A stretch of DNA of 64,000 bases from the NCBI GenBank assembly GCA_030644725.1, contig CP130629.1, forward strand, positions 1,233,572 to 1,297,571, in the 5' to 3' direction. The position numbers and the translations under genes are program-made. Under the pieces are notes generated by a model. The model was not told where the DNA came from. It saw nothing but the letters and a program-made list of their open reading frames with translations, and did no database searches. Positions 47,114 through 56,289 of the stretch are shown piece after piece (position 1 is the stretch's first letter; every line of letters begins with the position of its first letter). The stretch comes from Candidatus Electrothrix communis (GTDB lineage Bacteria > Desulfobacterota > Desulfobulbia > Desulfobulbales > Desulfobulbaceae).

Positions 47114-47144
47114 GGAACAAAGTGTAGAGAAGATTTATCTACTT

Positions 47145-47921
47145 CTAGTCCTTGATACAACGGACTGATGCGCCGAATAAACGCGCACGCTCATTTATAT
47201 CCTGCATAAAGAGACCCGTTTCCTCTAAGGCATACAACAACATATCAGCAGAGGCAGTTGACGACTCACTCACAGAACTGCTCCAGTAATGCCCTGCCCT
47301 GATGACGGTGGGCAAAGGAAGTTGTTTTATTTCACCATTTATGTGACGGTACCCCGCTGGAACAAGCTTCAACGGCGAATTAAACAAATCATCTTCAGTT
47401 CTACCATACTGAAGAATCTCAGCCTCCCATTCACCCCTCGTTGGTAATCTAAATCCTTGTGGGCAAGGATTATTGATACCCCTTACGCCTTGCCAAAAAA
47501 AGTCGTTCTGGGGGGATCGCCAGTCCATAAACAATATTTCGCCAGGGCCAATAAAATAACCATGCCCAGTGTTATCAGTCTCCGACTGAACATTAGTAAC
47601 CTCTGTTGCTGGATCCAAATTTCGTCTCTCATGCCCATCAGCACGTCGTCCCCATTGATAAAGATCTCCATATGCTGCCTCATCGTCGATGGATATAGCG
47701 ACTCGTGTTGCCCCTAGATTAAACGCCATCCAACACTTTCCCGTATCTGAAAGCACCTCGTAACCATCGTTTGCACATGGTGTGGCAGTAGGCGCAGAAT
47801 CACGAACTACAGGAATTACATAAAATCCTGCTTGTCCTGTCCCGTAAGTCATGGCAAGAAAACAAATACACAAGACCATATAGAACATCTTTTTTTTACT
47901 TTTAACCGCAAACTTTTTCAA
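47145..47921 (-). CDS. secreted FISUMP-domain protein, 5' end displaced by IS copy 2
   Basis: The frame runs from TTG 47921 (inside the IS end) to 47145. The first ATG is at 47888. Signal peptide: KKKMFYMVLCICFLAMTYG, cleavage after a QAG-like site. The body has GDLYQWGRRADGHE, NPCPQGFRLPTRGEWEAE, GHYWSSS and FGASVRCIKD, the Fibrobacter succinogenes major paralogous (FISUMP, TIGR02145) pattern, a secreted or surface domain of unknown role. The IS lies in the first codons. The ancestral start, with an AAGGAG site, is on its far side (49557-49573) and rejoins in frame. Expression now depends on a fortuitous promoter and start. Two terminators follow. Confidence 0.8.
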   Translation of the reverse strand: MKKFAVKSKKKMFYMVLCICFLAMTYGTGQAGFYVIPVVRDSAPTATPCANDGYEVLSDTGKCWMAFNLGATRVAISIDDEAAYGDLYQWGRRADGHERRNLDPATEVTNVQSETDNTGHGYFIGPGEILFMDWRSPQNDFFWQGVRGINNPCPQGFRLPTRGEWEAEILQYGRTEDDLFNSPLKLVPAGYRHINGEIKQLPLPTVIRAGHYWSSSVSESSTASADMLLYALEETGLFMQDINERARLFGASVRCIKD

Positions 47922-49556
47922 CCTGTGCGGTTAGCCATTTTTTAGTCTAAGCAGCCAGTTTAAAATCAATATCCTTTTCCTCAAACCACTTTCTGTATTC
48001 ATTATTTTGCTTAAGGGCAGTAATCGTAGCCAAGGCCACTGTTCCCTTTTTGGTCCAGCTCATCCCATTATGTTTTTGTCGTTCTGACACAATCAGATCA
48101 TTCGCCTTTTCACCGACAGCACTCGAATTACAAAGTCCGAGTTCTTTTCGGGCAGCATAGCAGGGGATATAAGGTCGGTTCCTTTCCAGGTAGGCAATGA
48201 GTTTCTCTAATGATTGAACGTTCTTTATATCCTTCTCCGGGATCTCACGCAAAAACTCAATTGCTTTATCTGTGAGACCGTACCAAAGCAACGGCTTGAG
48301 TTTATTGAGAACTTCATTGCGTAATTTCCGACCGTTCATTGTTTGACTCAGCAACTCCCCGCACTTCTTACCAAGGTGGTACCAGTCCAATATTATTCCC
48401 ATATTTTCTTTCCAGGAATAAAAATTTATAATTGCTGTATTCAGGACTGTATGACCATCAGTAAAAAACTGGAATCGTTTCCCGGAAAGACCGTTAGCAA
48501 GTAAAAAAGACATTATAATAGGAAGAAGAGAGGTTATGGACGCTCCGTTTAAGACATATTTTGTCCCGTTGTGAGAAAGACGAGCGATTGTGTTATGTGC
48601 GTATTTCCTTGTATGCGCGGTTCTTTTCTGCCCCGGAATTCTGTTATCTTCCTGTCTTTTACATTAACATCATCCACCGCTATGTTGATTGTTTCAGAAG
48701 GATCCTCGTAGCCTATCGGATTATCTATGTAACCATCAGAAAAGCCACATACTTCTGTACAAAGAGAGACTGCGTCGTCAATCTTCTCCTGATCCAGAAA
48801 AAAGGGACTGATTGAGTATACTCTGGATTCTCTTCTTGATATATCCCGGTCTCTTCAAAGCCATGCCGGGATAATATTTGTTCGGATTTTTTTGTTATAT
48901 GCTCAAGCAGGGCAGTTCCTTCCCGCTCTGTAGCTTCATGAAGTGTACGGGATGGGGTGCCGTCTTTTTCCTGGTACCGGATGCGATTGATTAATCGTGT
49001 TGTTTTTCTGTATGATTCTTCCGTATCACCGTAAATCAAAGCTATTTCTTTGAAACCTGTGGTTCGGTAATACTCTTTCCCATGCAGGCACGAAAAAACA
49101 TCTTGACCGGTGTTGTATCGCACGTCGGCACCCTTCAGGATACTATGAGTAAAGAATGCAAATCGTCCGGCTTCCCCATCAACTTTATATGGACAACTAT
49201 TTTGAATTACTTGTTCTCCGGCTTCACTCATCTCACCAGCTTTTTTTTGAGACACCCCGGTAAGGTGCTCGGTTAAAGCAGACCGTATTGTCGGATATGC
49301 GGTTTGTAAAATGGTTTTTTCGCACTTGTCTATACTTACAGCATCTTTCTCACTGATAACCATATTGAAACTGCCATCTTGCTGCTTCGTCGGGCTATCG
49401 CTAATAGATTCGTTACACTCTACAAGTTCAACGCTTACTTTGACTTTATACCCAGTCATTCTGATCCCTCCACATGAAATATCAGTCTATCCTTCTATAA
49501 TATTAATCGCATGTCACGCGTGAGGGTAGTGAAAATTAATCTAACCGCACAGGTCG
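47919..49556 (-). mobile_element. insertion sequence copy 2, full length, with target duplication
   Basis: 1638 bp bounded by CAACCTGTGCGGTTAG (left) and, on the other strand, CGACCTGTGCGGTTAG. The flanks carry a perfect 8-bp direct repeat AACTTTTT (47911-47918 and 49557-49564), 9 bp if the following C is counted as host. Same orientation as copy 1, about 16.5 kb away. The 226-bp segment missing from copy 1 is present. Duplication length fits an ISLre2-like element, and the protein also resembles ISKra4 transposases. I cannot separate these without a database. Confidence 0.93.
47947..49459 (-). pseudogene. transposase of IS copy 2, two -1 frameshifts
   Basis: A DDE-type transposase of about 504 aa can be reconstructed. 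The N-terminal frame (to 48725) breaks where AAAAACAGGG of copy 1 reads AAAAAAGGG here (near 48799), and a second loss lies in a T run near 48657-48660 (four T against five). The C-terminal frame (47947-48513) is intact: FTDGHTVLNTAIINFYSW, GIILDWYHLGKKCGELL, LCNSSAVGEKANDLIVSER and KHNGMSWTKKG. No full product, unless frameshifting or sequencing error intervenes. Confidence 0.8.
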
Positions 49557-49573
49557 AACTTTTTCCCTCTCAT
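49557..49573 (-). other. displaced start codons of the FISUMP gene
   Basis: Minus strand: AAGGAG, six bases, then ATG AGA GGG AAA AAG TT (49573-49557), ending in the IS target duplication. Joining it to 47910 without the IS gives MRGKKFAVKSKKKMFYM in one frame with the downstream signal peptide, a normal lipoprotein/secreted N-terminus. The original promoter presumably lies at 49574-49800. Confidence 0.75.
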
Positions 49574-49817
49574 TCTAATCTCCTTTTTTACGTTATTTAA
49601 CAATTGAACAAAAAAACAGGTTAAACTCGAAAAGTCAAACAAAAAAACATTATTGTAATAAAGAGTACTCACGCCGGTATCACACCCCAAAATCAAACCG
49701 CGCAGCCATGCGGATTGCAGGTTCGAATACCAATACCTTCCCCTCCACACCACCCCCGATCTGGCAAAAATTCATCGGATATGCCCCTGACAATTTCACG
49801 GACGTATTTCAGAGAAA

Positions 49818-49877
49818 AGTACCACCGTAGTTTAGATCAAACTACCGTAGTACTTTGGAGTAAAGTACGGTGGTACT
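49818..49877. repeat. nested palindromes
   Basis: AGTACCACCGTA (49818-49829) is the inverse of TACGGTGGTACT (49866-49877). Inside lie GTAGTTT/AAACTAC (49827-49845) and GTACTTT/AAAGTAC (49850-49868). The whole 60 bases can fold in competing ways. It abuts the GTG of the truncated DUF4469-like gene, marking the point where homology to the full protein stops. Confidence 0.7.
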
Positions 49878-50697
49878 CTACACCCTCTCTCTAAGCGGTC
49901 GGCTGGACAATCCCGACGACCCGCTACCGCCCGTTGCCGAGAGCCTGCATGTGCGGGTCCAGCCTACAGCGGGTTTTATGAAGGAGATTCACGCTCAGGC
50001 CAAATTGGAACGGGTGAGTATGACGGAGAAACTGCCGCAGATCAATCAGATTGAAAACAGTACCCTGCACCTTGATAATGTCCTGAGCAGCACCGACGTG
50101 CTCCAGCTCCACGGCGAGCATCTGGGTTTCGATCCGCAGTCGGGCAACGGGGAATGTGTGATCAGCGGCACCCGCAGCGGCAGCACGGTCCAGACCCAGT
50201 TCGGGCCGATCACAGACACCAGCATCATCCTGATCCCAACCATTCCGCCCCAGGACGATCCCTGGAATAATGAATACACCTTATCTGGCACCCTGCGTAC
50301 CGGCACCTACCGCCGCAGGCTGCGTACCCCGCTGGCAATACCCGGTCTGGGACAACAGCCTCCGCCTGAGACCGGTATCCTGAGCAGTAAGGCGGCTGCG
50401 CCCAATGTCGTCGTCACCGGCGGTACGCTCACGGCTGATGAACGCCTGCGTATTGAGGTGATTCAGGATCTGGCCGAGGAGCGACTGCTCTTTGCCCTGC
50501 TTGATATGCGGGAAGACGGTGCAACAGGTGAGGAGGTGGCAGTGAAGGAGAACGGGACGTACAGCCTGCCCGGTTTTGCTGATTCCGCTGTTGGCAGCCT
50601 GGAGATCAGGGTGGATCACTATCTCACCTTATGGAGCATGATCCGCAACGATTATGGCGGCAGACTGGTGGATGTGCTGGATGTAACGGTGGCGTAA
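49870..50697 (+). CDS. DUF4469-like protein, probably 5'-truncated
   Basis: 275 aa frame beginning GTG within a palindrome. YTLSLSGRLDNPDDPLPPVAE and VRVQPTAGFMKEIHAQAKLE resemble the middle of DUF4469/HU-related proteins that carry an N-terminal DNA-binding-like domain. DVLQLHGEHLGFDPQSGNGE and IIL..TIPPQDDPWNNEYTLSG resemble the Ig-like C-terminal domain. The N-terminal domain is absent and no ribosome-binding site precedes the GTG. GC content is much higher than in the adjacent IS and FISUMP genes. Likely a fragment, not a working gene. Family call is from memory of the fold pattern. Confidence 0.5.
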   Translation: MVLYTLSLSGRLDNPDDPLPPVAESLHVRVQPTAGFMKEIHAQAKLERVSMTEKLPQINQIENSTLHLDNVLSSTDVLQLHGEHLGFDPQSGNGECVISGTRSGSTVQTQFGPITDTSIILIPTIPPQDDPWNNEYTLSGTLRTGTYRRRLRTPLAIPGLGQQPPPETGILSSKAAAPNVVVTGGTLTADERLRIEVIQDLAEERLLFALLDMREDGATGEEVAVKENGTYSLPGFADSAVGSLEIRVDHYLTLWSMIRNDYGGRLVDVLDVTVA

Positions 50698-50712
50698 CTA
50701 GCGTAAAGGAAG

Positions 50713-50753
50713 AGGACGACAGATTCGGATGCCCTGATCGCTTCTGTCGTCCT
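50713..50753. terminator. stem-loop between convergent genes
   Basis: AGGACGACAGA pairs perfectly with TCTGTCGTCCT, 11 bp, loop of 19 bases. It lies between the 3' ends of the DUF4469-like gene and murJ. No strong T run on either side, so terminator function is uncertain. Confidence 0.5.
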
Positions 50754-50766
50754 GCATAGCAGGTCT

Positions 50767-52377
50767 CTATCTCCGCAAACGCTGCCTAACCTTACCGGTA
50801 ACCTCGTCAAACTCAGGCAGCTTGAGCAGATGCAGCACAACGCCGTAGAGCAGGGCCGCAACGGCAATCGCCGTAAAAACCCCGACCAATTGCAACGGAA
50901 TCCCCCCGGAGAATAAAGGATGAAGCCCCTGCTTCAGGCCGATCACGCCCAGCCCCATAGCCATGCTTGCCAGTAAAATTTTCAACACGCCCTGCCCCAG
51001 ATAGGCCAGAGAAAACCCGGTCAGTTTACGATAGAGAACTGTACCCAAAAAGAGAAAGTTCAGGCCCATTGAACAGGAAGTGGATAGGGCAATGGAGCGA
51101 AAGGTGAGGATGTCGATGGTCAAGCTGATAAAGATGATATTGGCGGTCACAGCAAGAAATGAGGCGATAACGGGATACTTAGTATCCTTGAGCGCATAAA
51201 AGACCGGGACCATGATCTTAACTGCTGAATAGGCGAACAGGCCGTAGGCATAACAGGTGAGGGCCTGGGCCGTTTGCAGGGTGTCAGCGGCGGTAAAGGC
51301 ACCGTGTTCAAAGATAAGCCGGATGATAGGTTGGGACAGGAGAATCAAGCCAACTGTGGCCGGAATAGTCAGGCTGAAAACCATGACCAGAGAAGAGGCA
51401 AAGGTCTTGCGCAGGCCATCGAGATCCTTTTCAGCGGCATGACGGGCCAGCACCGGCATGGCGGCAATAGAAAAGGCCACCCCGAACACCCCAATGGGCA
51501 ATTGAACCATCCGGAAGGCATAGTTGAGCCAGGAAACCGAGCCTTCGCCACAGCTTGCCGCGAAATTGGTGTTCACAAAGATATTAATCTGGGTGGCGGA
51601 CAAGCCGATGGTTGCGGGCAGCATGAGCCAGAGAATCCGTCGCAGACCCGGATCGCCCAGATTGAGACGGGGTTTAAAGCGAAAGCCTATTTTACGAAGG
51701 GTGGGCAGCTGGATCATAAGCTGAAGCAGCCCGCCTACTAGCGTCCCCCAGGCCATACCGACAATGGCCGGTACGCCAAATTTCGGGAGAAGCAAGGCCA
51801 ACGAGGTCCCGCCGATAATAGAGCCGAGATTAAAAAAGGATGAAGAAATAGCCGGAACAAAGAATTTCCCCTTGGTGTTCAGCATGCCCATAACCACAGC
51901 TGCCAAAGACACAAAGACGAGAAAGGGAAACATGATCCGGGTCAGCCAGACTGTCAGAGCGGTTTTGCCAGCAATAGCATCAAAGTCTGGGGCCAGCAAG
52001 GTAACAACAGGCTCGGCAAAAAAGATACCAAGCAGGGTGATCGTGCTCAGCAAGATCGCCATAAAGACCAGAATGTTGGAAGCCAGCTTCCAGGTTGCTT
52101 CTGTGCCCTTATTGGTATCATAATCAGAAAAAACCGTGACAAAGGCGGCAGACAAGGCCCCTTCGCCGAAGAGATCTCTGAGCAAGTTGGGAATCCGGAA
52201 GGCGACCACAAAGGCATCATAGGCGTATCCGGCCCCGAATAAGCCAGCAAAAACCTGTTCTCGCACCAACCCGAGAACCCGGCTGCACATCACCGCCACA
52301 CTGACTGCTCCGGCTGATCGCGCTATCTTTCCTGTTGAACTTCCAGTTGTTTCTGCTTTTTCCGCTTTTTTTGTCAT
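50767..52377 (-). CDS. murJ: lipid II flippase MurJ
   Basis: 536 aa, the usual length, with about 14 membrane helices. N-terminal motifs SRVLGLVREQVFAGLFGAGYAYDAFVVAFRIPNLLRDLFGEGALSAAF are characteristic of MurJ (MviN) and contain the conserved arginine and acidic residues of the lipid-carrying cavity. MurJ moves lipid II across the inner membrane for peptidoglycan synthesis. The start ATG 52377 is well placed (MTKKAEKAETTGSSTGKIAR, a basic tail). It is divergent from the EF-G-like gene across 238 bases. Confidence 0.95.
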   Translation of the reverse strand: MTKKAEKAETTGSSTGKIARSAGAVSVAVMCSRVLGLVREQVFAGLFGAGYAYDAFVVAFRIPNLLRDLFGEGALSAAFVTVFSDYDTNKGTEATWKLASNILVFMAILLSTITLLGIFFAEPVVTLLAPDFDAIAGKTALTVWLTRIMFPFLVFVSLAAVVMGMLNTKGKFFVPAISSSFFNLGSIIGGTSLALLLPKFGVPAIVGMAWGTLVGGLLQLMIQLPTLRKIGFRFKPRLNLGDPGLRRILWLMLPATIGLSATQINIFVNTNFAASCGEGSVSWLNYAFRMVQLPIGVFGVAFSIAAMPVLARHAAEKDLDGLRKTFASSLVMVFSLTIPATVGLILLSQPIIRLIFEHGAFTAADTLQTAQALTCYAYGLFAYSAVKIMVPVFYALKDTKYPVIASFLAVTANIIFISLTIDILTFRSIALSTSCSMGLNFLFLGTVLYRKLTGFSLAYLGQGVLKILLASMAMGLGVIGLKQGLHPLFSGGIPLQLVGVFTAIAVAALLYGVVLHLLKLPEFDEVTGKVRQRLRR

Positions 52378-52615
52378 GGTTTATTTTCGTTCATGATAAG
52401 TCGGTCATAAGACTTGACTTTACAAAGATAATAAGAATATATAGAATGCTATAACGATATCATTTTTTCAGAAAAAACGACAAATGGTTACCATTCCCGG
52501 CGCAAAAGAGAAAGCTTTTTTCGTTAAGCAACCTTTTCTTTCTCGTCAAGAGGGAGGCAGGTGATACCTCCTCTCTGTTCATCATTAATTCAGCACCCGG
52601 TCACCGGAGGTTTAC

Positions 52616-54676
52616 ATGTACGATGTCAAACAGATCAGGAATACTGTCATTCTCGGCCATGGCAACAGCGGCAAAACAACCCTTGCCGAGGCCTTGCTTT
52701 TCACAGCCGGGGCAATCAATCGGCTCGGCAAAGTAGACGACGGCACCACTTCCATGGATTTTGAGGAAGAGGAGATAAAACGACAGATATCAATCAGTAC
52801 AGCATGTAATCATTTCCCTTGGAAGAAGCAGCAAATTTTTCTGGCCGACACGCCGGGTGATGATAATTTTTTTAATGAAGCCAAATTCGCTTCCCTTGTT
52901 GCGGACAGCGCAATCCTCACTGTCGGTTCCGTGCTCGGGGTCCGCAATCAGACCGAGCATTTTGTCGACCTTATCCAGAATCGACATCTGCCCTGCCTGA
53001 TCTGCATCACCAAGATTGACAGAGAGCGCTCCAATTTCCAAAAGACTGTTGATGAAATCAAAGAAGCATTCGATCTCAATCCGGTGGTCCTCTATCTGCC
53101 CATTGGGCAGGAACAGGAATTTAAAGGCGTTGTGGATATTGTCAATCAGCAAGCGCTCTTTTTCCAGGAAGACGGAACAGTCAAGGAAGGCGAAATTCCT
53201 GCGGACATGGCGGACGAAGTGGCTGTTCGGCGGGAAAACATGATGGAGTATGTGGCTGAAACCGATGATGACCTGATTGAAGTCTTTTTGGAGGAAGGTG
53301 AACTCTCCCTGGAAGAACTGACCTCTGGATTAATTGCCGGGGTAAGCCAAGGCAAAATCGCCCCTGTTTTCCCCTGTTCCTCGCTGCATAACGCGGGCAG
53401 CTCTTTGGTGCTCGACGCCATTGCCGAGCTCCTCCCGTCCCCGGATCAGCGACCGGCAGTCATCGGGACCGATCCTGTGTCAAAGGATTTGATTGAGCGG
53501 TCCGGAACCGCTGATGCACCCTTTTCCGCCCAGGTCTTCAAGACAATGGCAGATCCCTTTGCCGGTCGCCTGACGATCTTCCGGGTCCTTTCCGGCACCT
53601 TGGACGGAGATAGTTTTTATAACAGCAGCAAAGGCGAATCTGAACGCTTCGGCCATCTTTTTCTCATGCAGGGCAAGGAACATGAACAGGTGGAAAGCGC
53701 CGTGCCGGGTATGATCGTTGCCGTGGCCAAGCTCAAAGAAACCGAAACAGGCGACACCCTCTGCGATCAAAACGCCCCTATCCTCTATGATCGGCCTGAG
53801 CCCATGCCTTCGGTCATCTCCTATGCAGTCAGCGCAACCAATGAAAAAGATGAGGAAAAACTCTTTTCCGTCCTGACCCGCCTGCTTGATGAAGACCCAA
53901 CCCTGAAGATGACCCATGAACATCAGACCCATGAAGTCCTGATTTCTGGAGTGGGCCAGATTCATCTTGACGCTCTGAAAGACAAGCTGAAACGGAAATT
54001 CTCTGTGGAGATGAAGCTGGCTCAACCGAAGATCCCCTATAAGGAAACCCTCAAGGCCAAGGCGACGGCCCAGGGTAAGCATAAAAAACAGTCCGGCGGT
54101 CGAGGCCAGTACGGCGACTGCACTGTTGAGCTGGAGCCGCTGGGCAACGGCGATCATTTTGAATTTGTTGACAAGATCGTGGGCGGGGTCATTCCTCAGC
54201 AATACCGACCGGCAGTGGAAAAGGGTATCGTGGAGGCTATGGAGAAAGGTGTCATTGCTGGCTATCCTTTTGAGGGCCTCAAGGTTACCCTGATCGACGG
54301 CTCCTACCATAACGTGGATTCTTCGGAAATGGCCTTTAAAATCGCCGGATCCTTAGCCTTTAAGAAGGGTGTTATGGAGGCCGACCCGGCCCTACTGGAG
54401 CCGGTTATGGAGATGGAGATTCAGGTGGATAAAGATCATGTGGGTGATGTGATGGGCGATCTCAACTCCAGACGGGGCAGGGTCTTAGGGATGGACACGG
54501 CTGGTAAGTACGAGCTGGTCAAGGCCCAGGTTCCCCAGGCCGAGATCCACCACTACGCTCCTGACCTGACCTCCATGACCGGCGGGCGCGGTTCCTTCCG
54601 GGTCTGGTTCTCCCATTACGAGGAAGTGCCTGCGCATATTGCGGAGAAAATTGTAGCGGAGCATAATGCGGCGTAA
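52616..54676 (+). CDS. elongation-factor-G-like GTPase (EF-G2 type)
   Basis: 686 aa. GTPase motifs: G1 GHGNSGKTTLAEALLFTAG, G3 DTPGDDNFF, G4 TKIDRERSNF. The G2 region around STACNHFPW differs from true EF-G, and the protein carries the EF-G-like family pattern of domain II (FRVLSGTLDGDSFYNSSKGE), domain IV (GGRGQYGDCTVELEPLG, GVIPQQYRPAVEKGI) and domain V (VMGDLNSRRGRVLGMDTAG). Such paralogs lack proven translocation activity and may act in ribosome rescue. GGAGG lies 7 bases before the ATG. The main fusA must be elsewhere. Confidence 0.85.
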   Translation: MYDVKQIRNTVILGHGNSGKTTLAEALLFTAGAINRLGKVDDGTTSMDFEEEEIKRQISISTACNHFPWKKQQIFLADTPGDDNFFNEAKFASLVADSAILTVGSVLGVRNQTEHFVDLIQNRHLPCLICITKIDRERSNFQKTVDEIKEAFDLNPVVLYLPIGQEQEFKGVVDIVNQQALFFQEDGTVKEGEIPADMADEVAVRRENMMEYVAETDDDLIEVFLEEGELSLEELTSGLIAGVSQGKIAPVFPCSSLHNAGSSLVLDAIAELLPSPDQRPAVIGTDPVSKDLIERSGTADAPFSAQVFKTMADPFAGRLTIFRVLSGTLDGDSFYNSSKGESERFGHLFLMQGKEHEQVESAVPGMIVAVAKLKETETGDTLCDQNAPILYDRPEPMPSVISYAVSATNEKDEEKLFSVLTRLLDEDPTLKMTHEHQTHEVLISGVGQIHLDALKDKLKRKFSVEMKLAQPKIPYKETLKAKATAQGKHKKQSGGRGQYGDCTVELEPLGNGDHFEFVDKIVGGVIPQQYRPAVEKGIVEAMEKGVIAGYPFEGLKVTLIDGSYHNVDSSEMAFKIAGSLAFKKGVMEADPALLEPVMEMEIQVDKDHVGDVMGDLNSRRGRVLGMDTAGKYELVKAQVPQAEIHHYAPDLTSMTGGRGSFRVWFSHYEEVPAHIAEKIVAEHNAA

Positions 54677-54841
54677 TTCCCTCCAGTACTTTTCCCGGAG
54701 CAGATTCGACTTCTCTCTTGTCGCCTGCTTCGGGATATCCCCTTCCATGACATCCATTCCCTGGAGAATAAATAAACCTATCAGGCTAAACTCAATTATC
54801 GCCTTACGCAATCTTACCTCTCATAAAACAAAAGGATAAAA

Positions 54842-56206
54842 ATGTCTGCAATAACTCCTTCCTGGAAAATCCTCAGTGAACTGATAGCACAAGAAAAAAG
54901 TACAGAGTTAGCAAAATTTCTTGAAACACTGCCCTCCCGTGACACTGCCAGAGCTGTGTCGCGACTGACTGAGAAGGAAAGAATCCGCTTGCTCACCCTG
55001 CTCAGCCCGCATGATGCAGCTGATGTTATTGAGTATATGCCTGAAGTCCAGGCAGCGGAAATGGTTGAAGACATGCCGTCCGAACAAGCTGCGGCAATAA
55101 TGGGGGAAATGACCAGTGATCATCTGACCCATGTGCTGGAAAAAATGGACAGCGGTGCAAGCGATGCTATTTTGCTCAAGATGCCCCATGATGATGCCGA
55201 AGAAGCAAGGCGGCTGTTGTCTTACAATGCAAACTGCGCTGGCGGTTTAATGATATCCGAGTTCCTCGCTTACTCCTCGGAAAACACCATCAGTGATGTC
55301 CTGGATGATTTGCAGAAAAACCATGAAAAATACCGTAGCTATCATGTACAGTATTTCTATGTGACCGATACAGAAAACAAACTGGTTGGTGTGCTTCGCA
55401 TCCATGATCTCCTTTTTCCTCCCCCGCATACCCGGCTCTCCAAGGTCATGGTCACTTCTCCTCTCAGCGTACCAGACACGGCAAATTTATCAGAATTGCG
55501 AGAATTTTTCGAAGAGCATACTATGTTCGGCGTACCTGTTGTGGACCGAGAAGGAACGCTCGTCGGTGTAGTGTTACCACAGAGTATTGAAGAGGCTGTA
55601 CGGAAACAGAGAACAAACGTTTTCCTGCATCTGAACGGAATTATCGGCGGTGAAGAATTCCGTACCATGCCTTTGCTTTCCCGTTCAGGACGCCGTCTGT
55701 CCTGGTTAAGCTTAAATATTATCCTCAATATTATAGCTGCAAGTGTTATCGCTCTCTATCAGGACACACTGGCGGCAGCCATTACATTGGCTGTTTTTTT
55801 ACCTATGGTCAGTGATATGAGCGGTTGTTCCGGCAATCAGGCCGTGGCGGTTTCGATGCGTGAACTTTCTCTTGGTTTGGTCCGACCAAAAGAGTTGCTC
55901 TGGGTGCTGGCCAAAGAAGTCAAGGTCGGAATAATCAACGGTCTGGTACTCGGACTGATGCTTGGCGGAGTTGCCTATGTATGGAAAGGAAATCCTTGGC
56001 TCGGACTTGTTGTCGGAGGAGCTTTGGCTGCAAACACATTAATTTCTGTGAGTCTTGGCGGGATGCTCCCTCTGATTTTAAAAAGGTTGAAACTCGACCC
56101 GGCTTTGGTCTCAGGGCCGCTGCTGACCACTGTCACTGATATGTGCGGCTTCTTCCTGGTTTTGAGTTTTGCAAGTGCTGTTCTGCCGAAACTGACAGGT
56201 ATGTGA
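54842..56206 (+). CDS. mgtE: magnesium transporter MgtE
   Basis: 454 aa, typical length. N domain (superhelical, residues about 10-130: LTEKERIRLLTLLSPHDAADVIEYM, EMVEDMPSEQAAAIM), paired CBS domains (about 135-265) and five C-terminal helices (about 285-454) with FLPMVSDMSGCSGNQA and the pore sequence ALAANTLISVSLGGMLPL. It takes up Mg2+, gated by the cytosolic domains. No recognisable M-box riboswitch upstream. An AAAGGAT site precedes the ATG. Confidence 0.93.
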   Translation: MSAITPSWKILSELIAQEKSTELAKFLETLPSRDTARAVSRLTEKERIRLLTLLSPHDAADVIEYMPEVQAAEMVEDMPSEQAAAIMGEMTSDHLTHVLEKMDSGASDAILLKMPHDDAEEARRLLSYNANCAGGLMISEFLAYSSENTISDVLDDLQKNHEKYRSYHVQYFYVTDTENKLVGVLRIHDLLFPPPHTRLSKVMVTSPLSVPDTANLSELREFFEEHTMFGVPVVDREGTLVGVVLPQSIEEAVRKQRTNVFLHLNGIIGGEEFRTMPLLSRSGRRLSWLSLNIILNIIAASVIALYQDTLAAAITLAVFLPMVSDMSGCSGNQAVAVSMRELSLGLVRPKELLWVLAKEVKVGIINGLVLGLMLGGVAYVWKGNPWLGLVVGGALAANTLISVSLGGMLPLILKRLKLDPALVSGPLLTTVTDMCGFFLVLSFASAVLPKLTGM

Positions 56207-56289
56207 CGCGAGTCATCCATCAGGGTATGCGTGAAAACAGGACGACCTGAAACCCGATCGTATGTTGGGCAGTGCTTCTTTCCAGTTTT

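Noticed and set aside
46927-47160. Minus-strand frame of 77 codons between the antitoxin and FISUMP genes
   Set aside because: It runs through both terminator hairpins, so it is a chance frame.
49690-49780. tRNA-like T arm (GGTTCGAATACC) upstream of the palindromes
   Set aside because: The base that should pair with G53 is A, and no acceptor stem or anticodon arm fits around it.
54677-54841. M-box magnesium riboswitch before mgtE
   Set aside because: No conserved M-box helices could be recognised by eye in the 165 bases.
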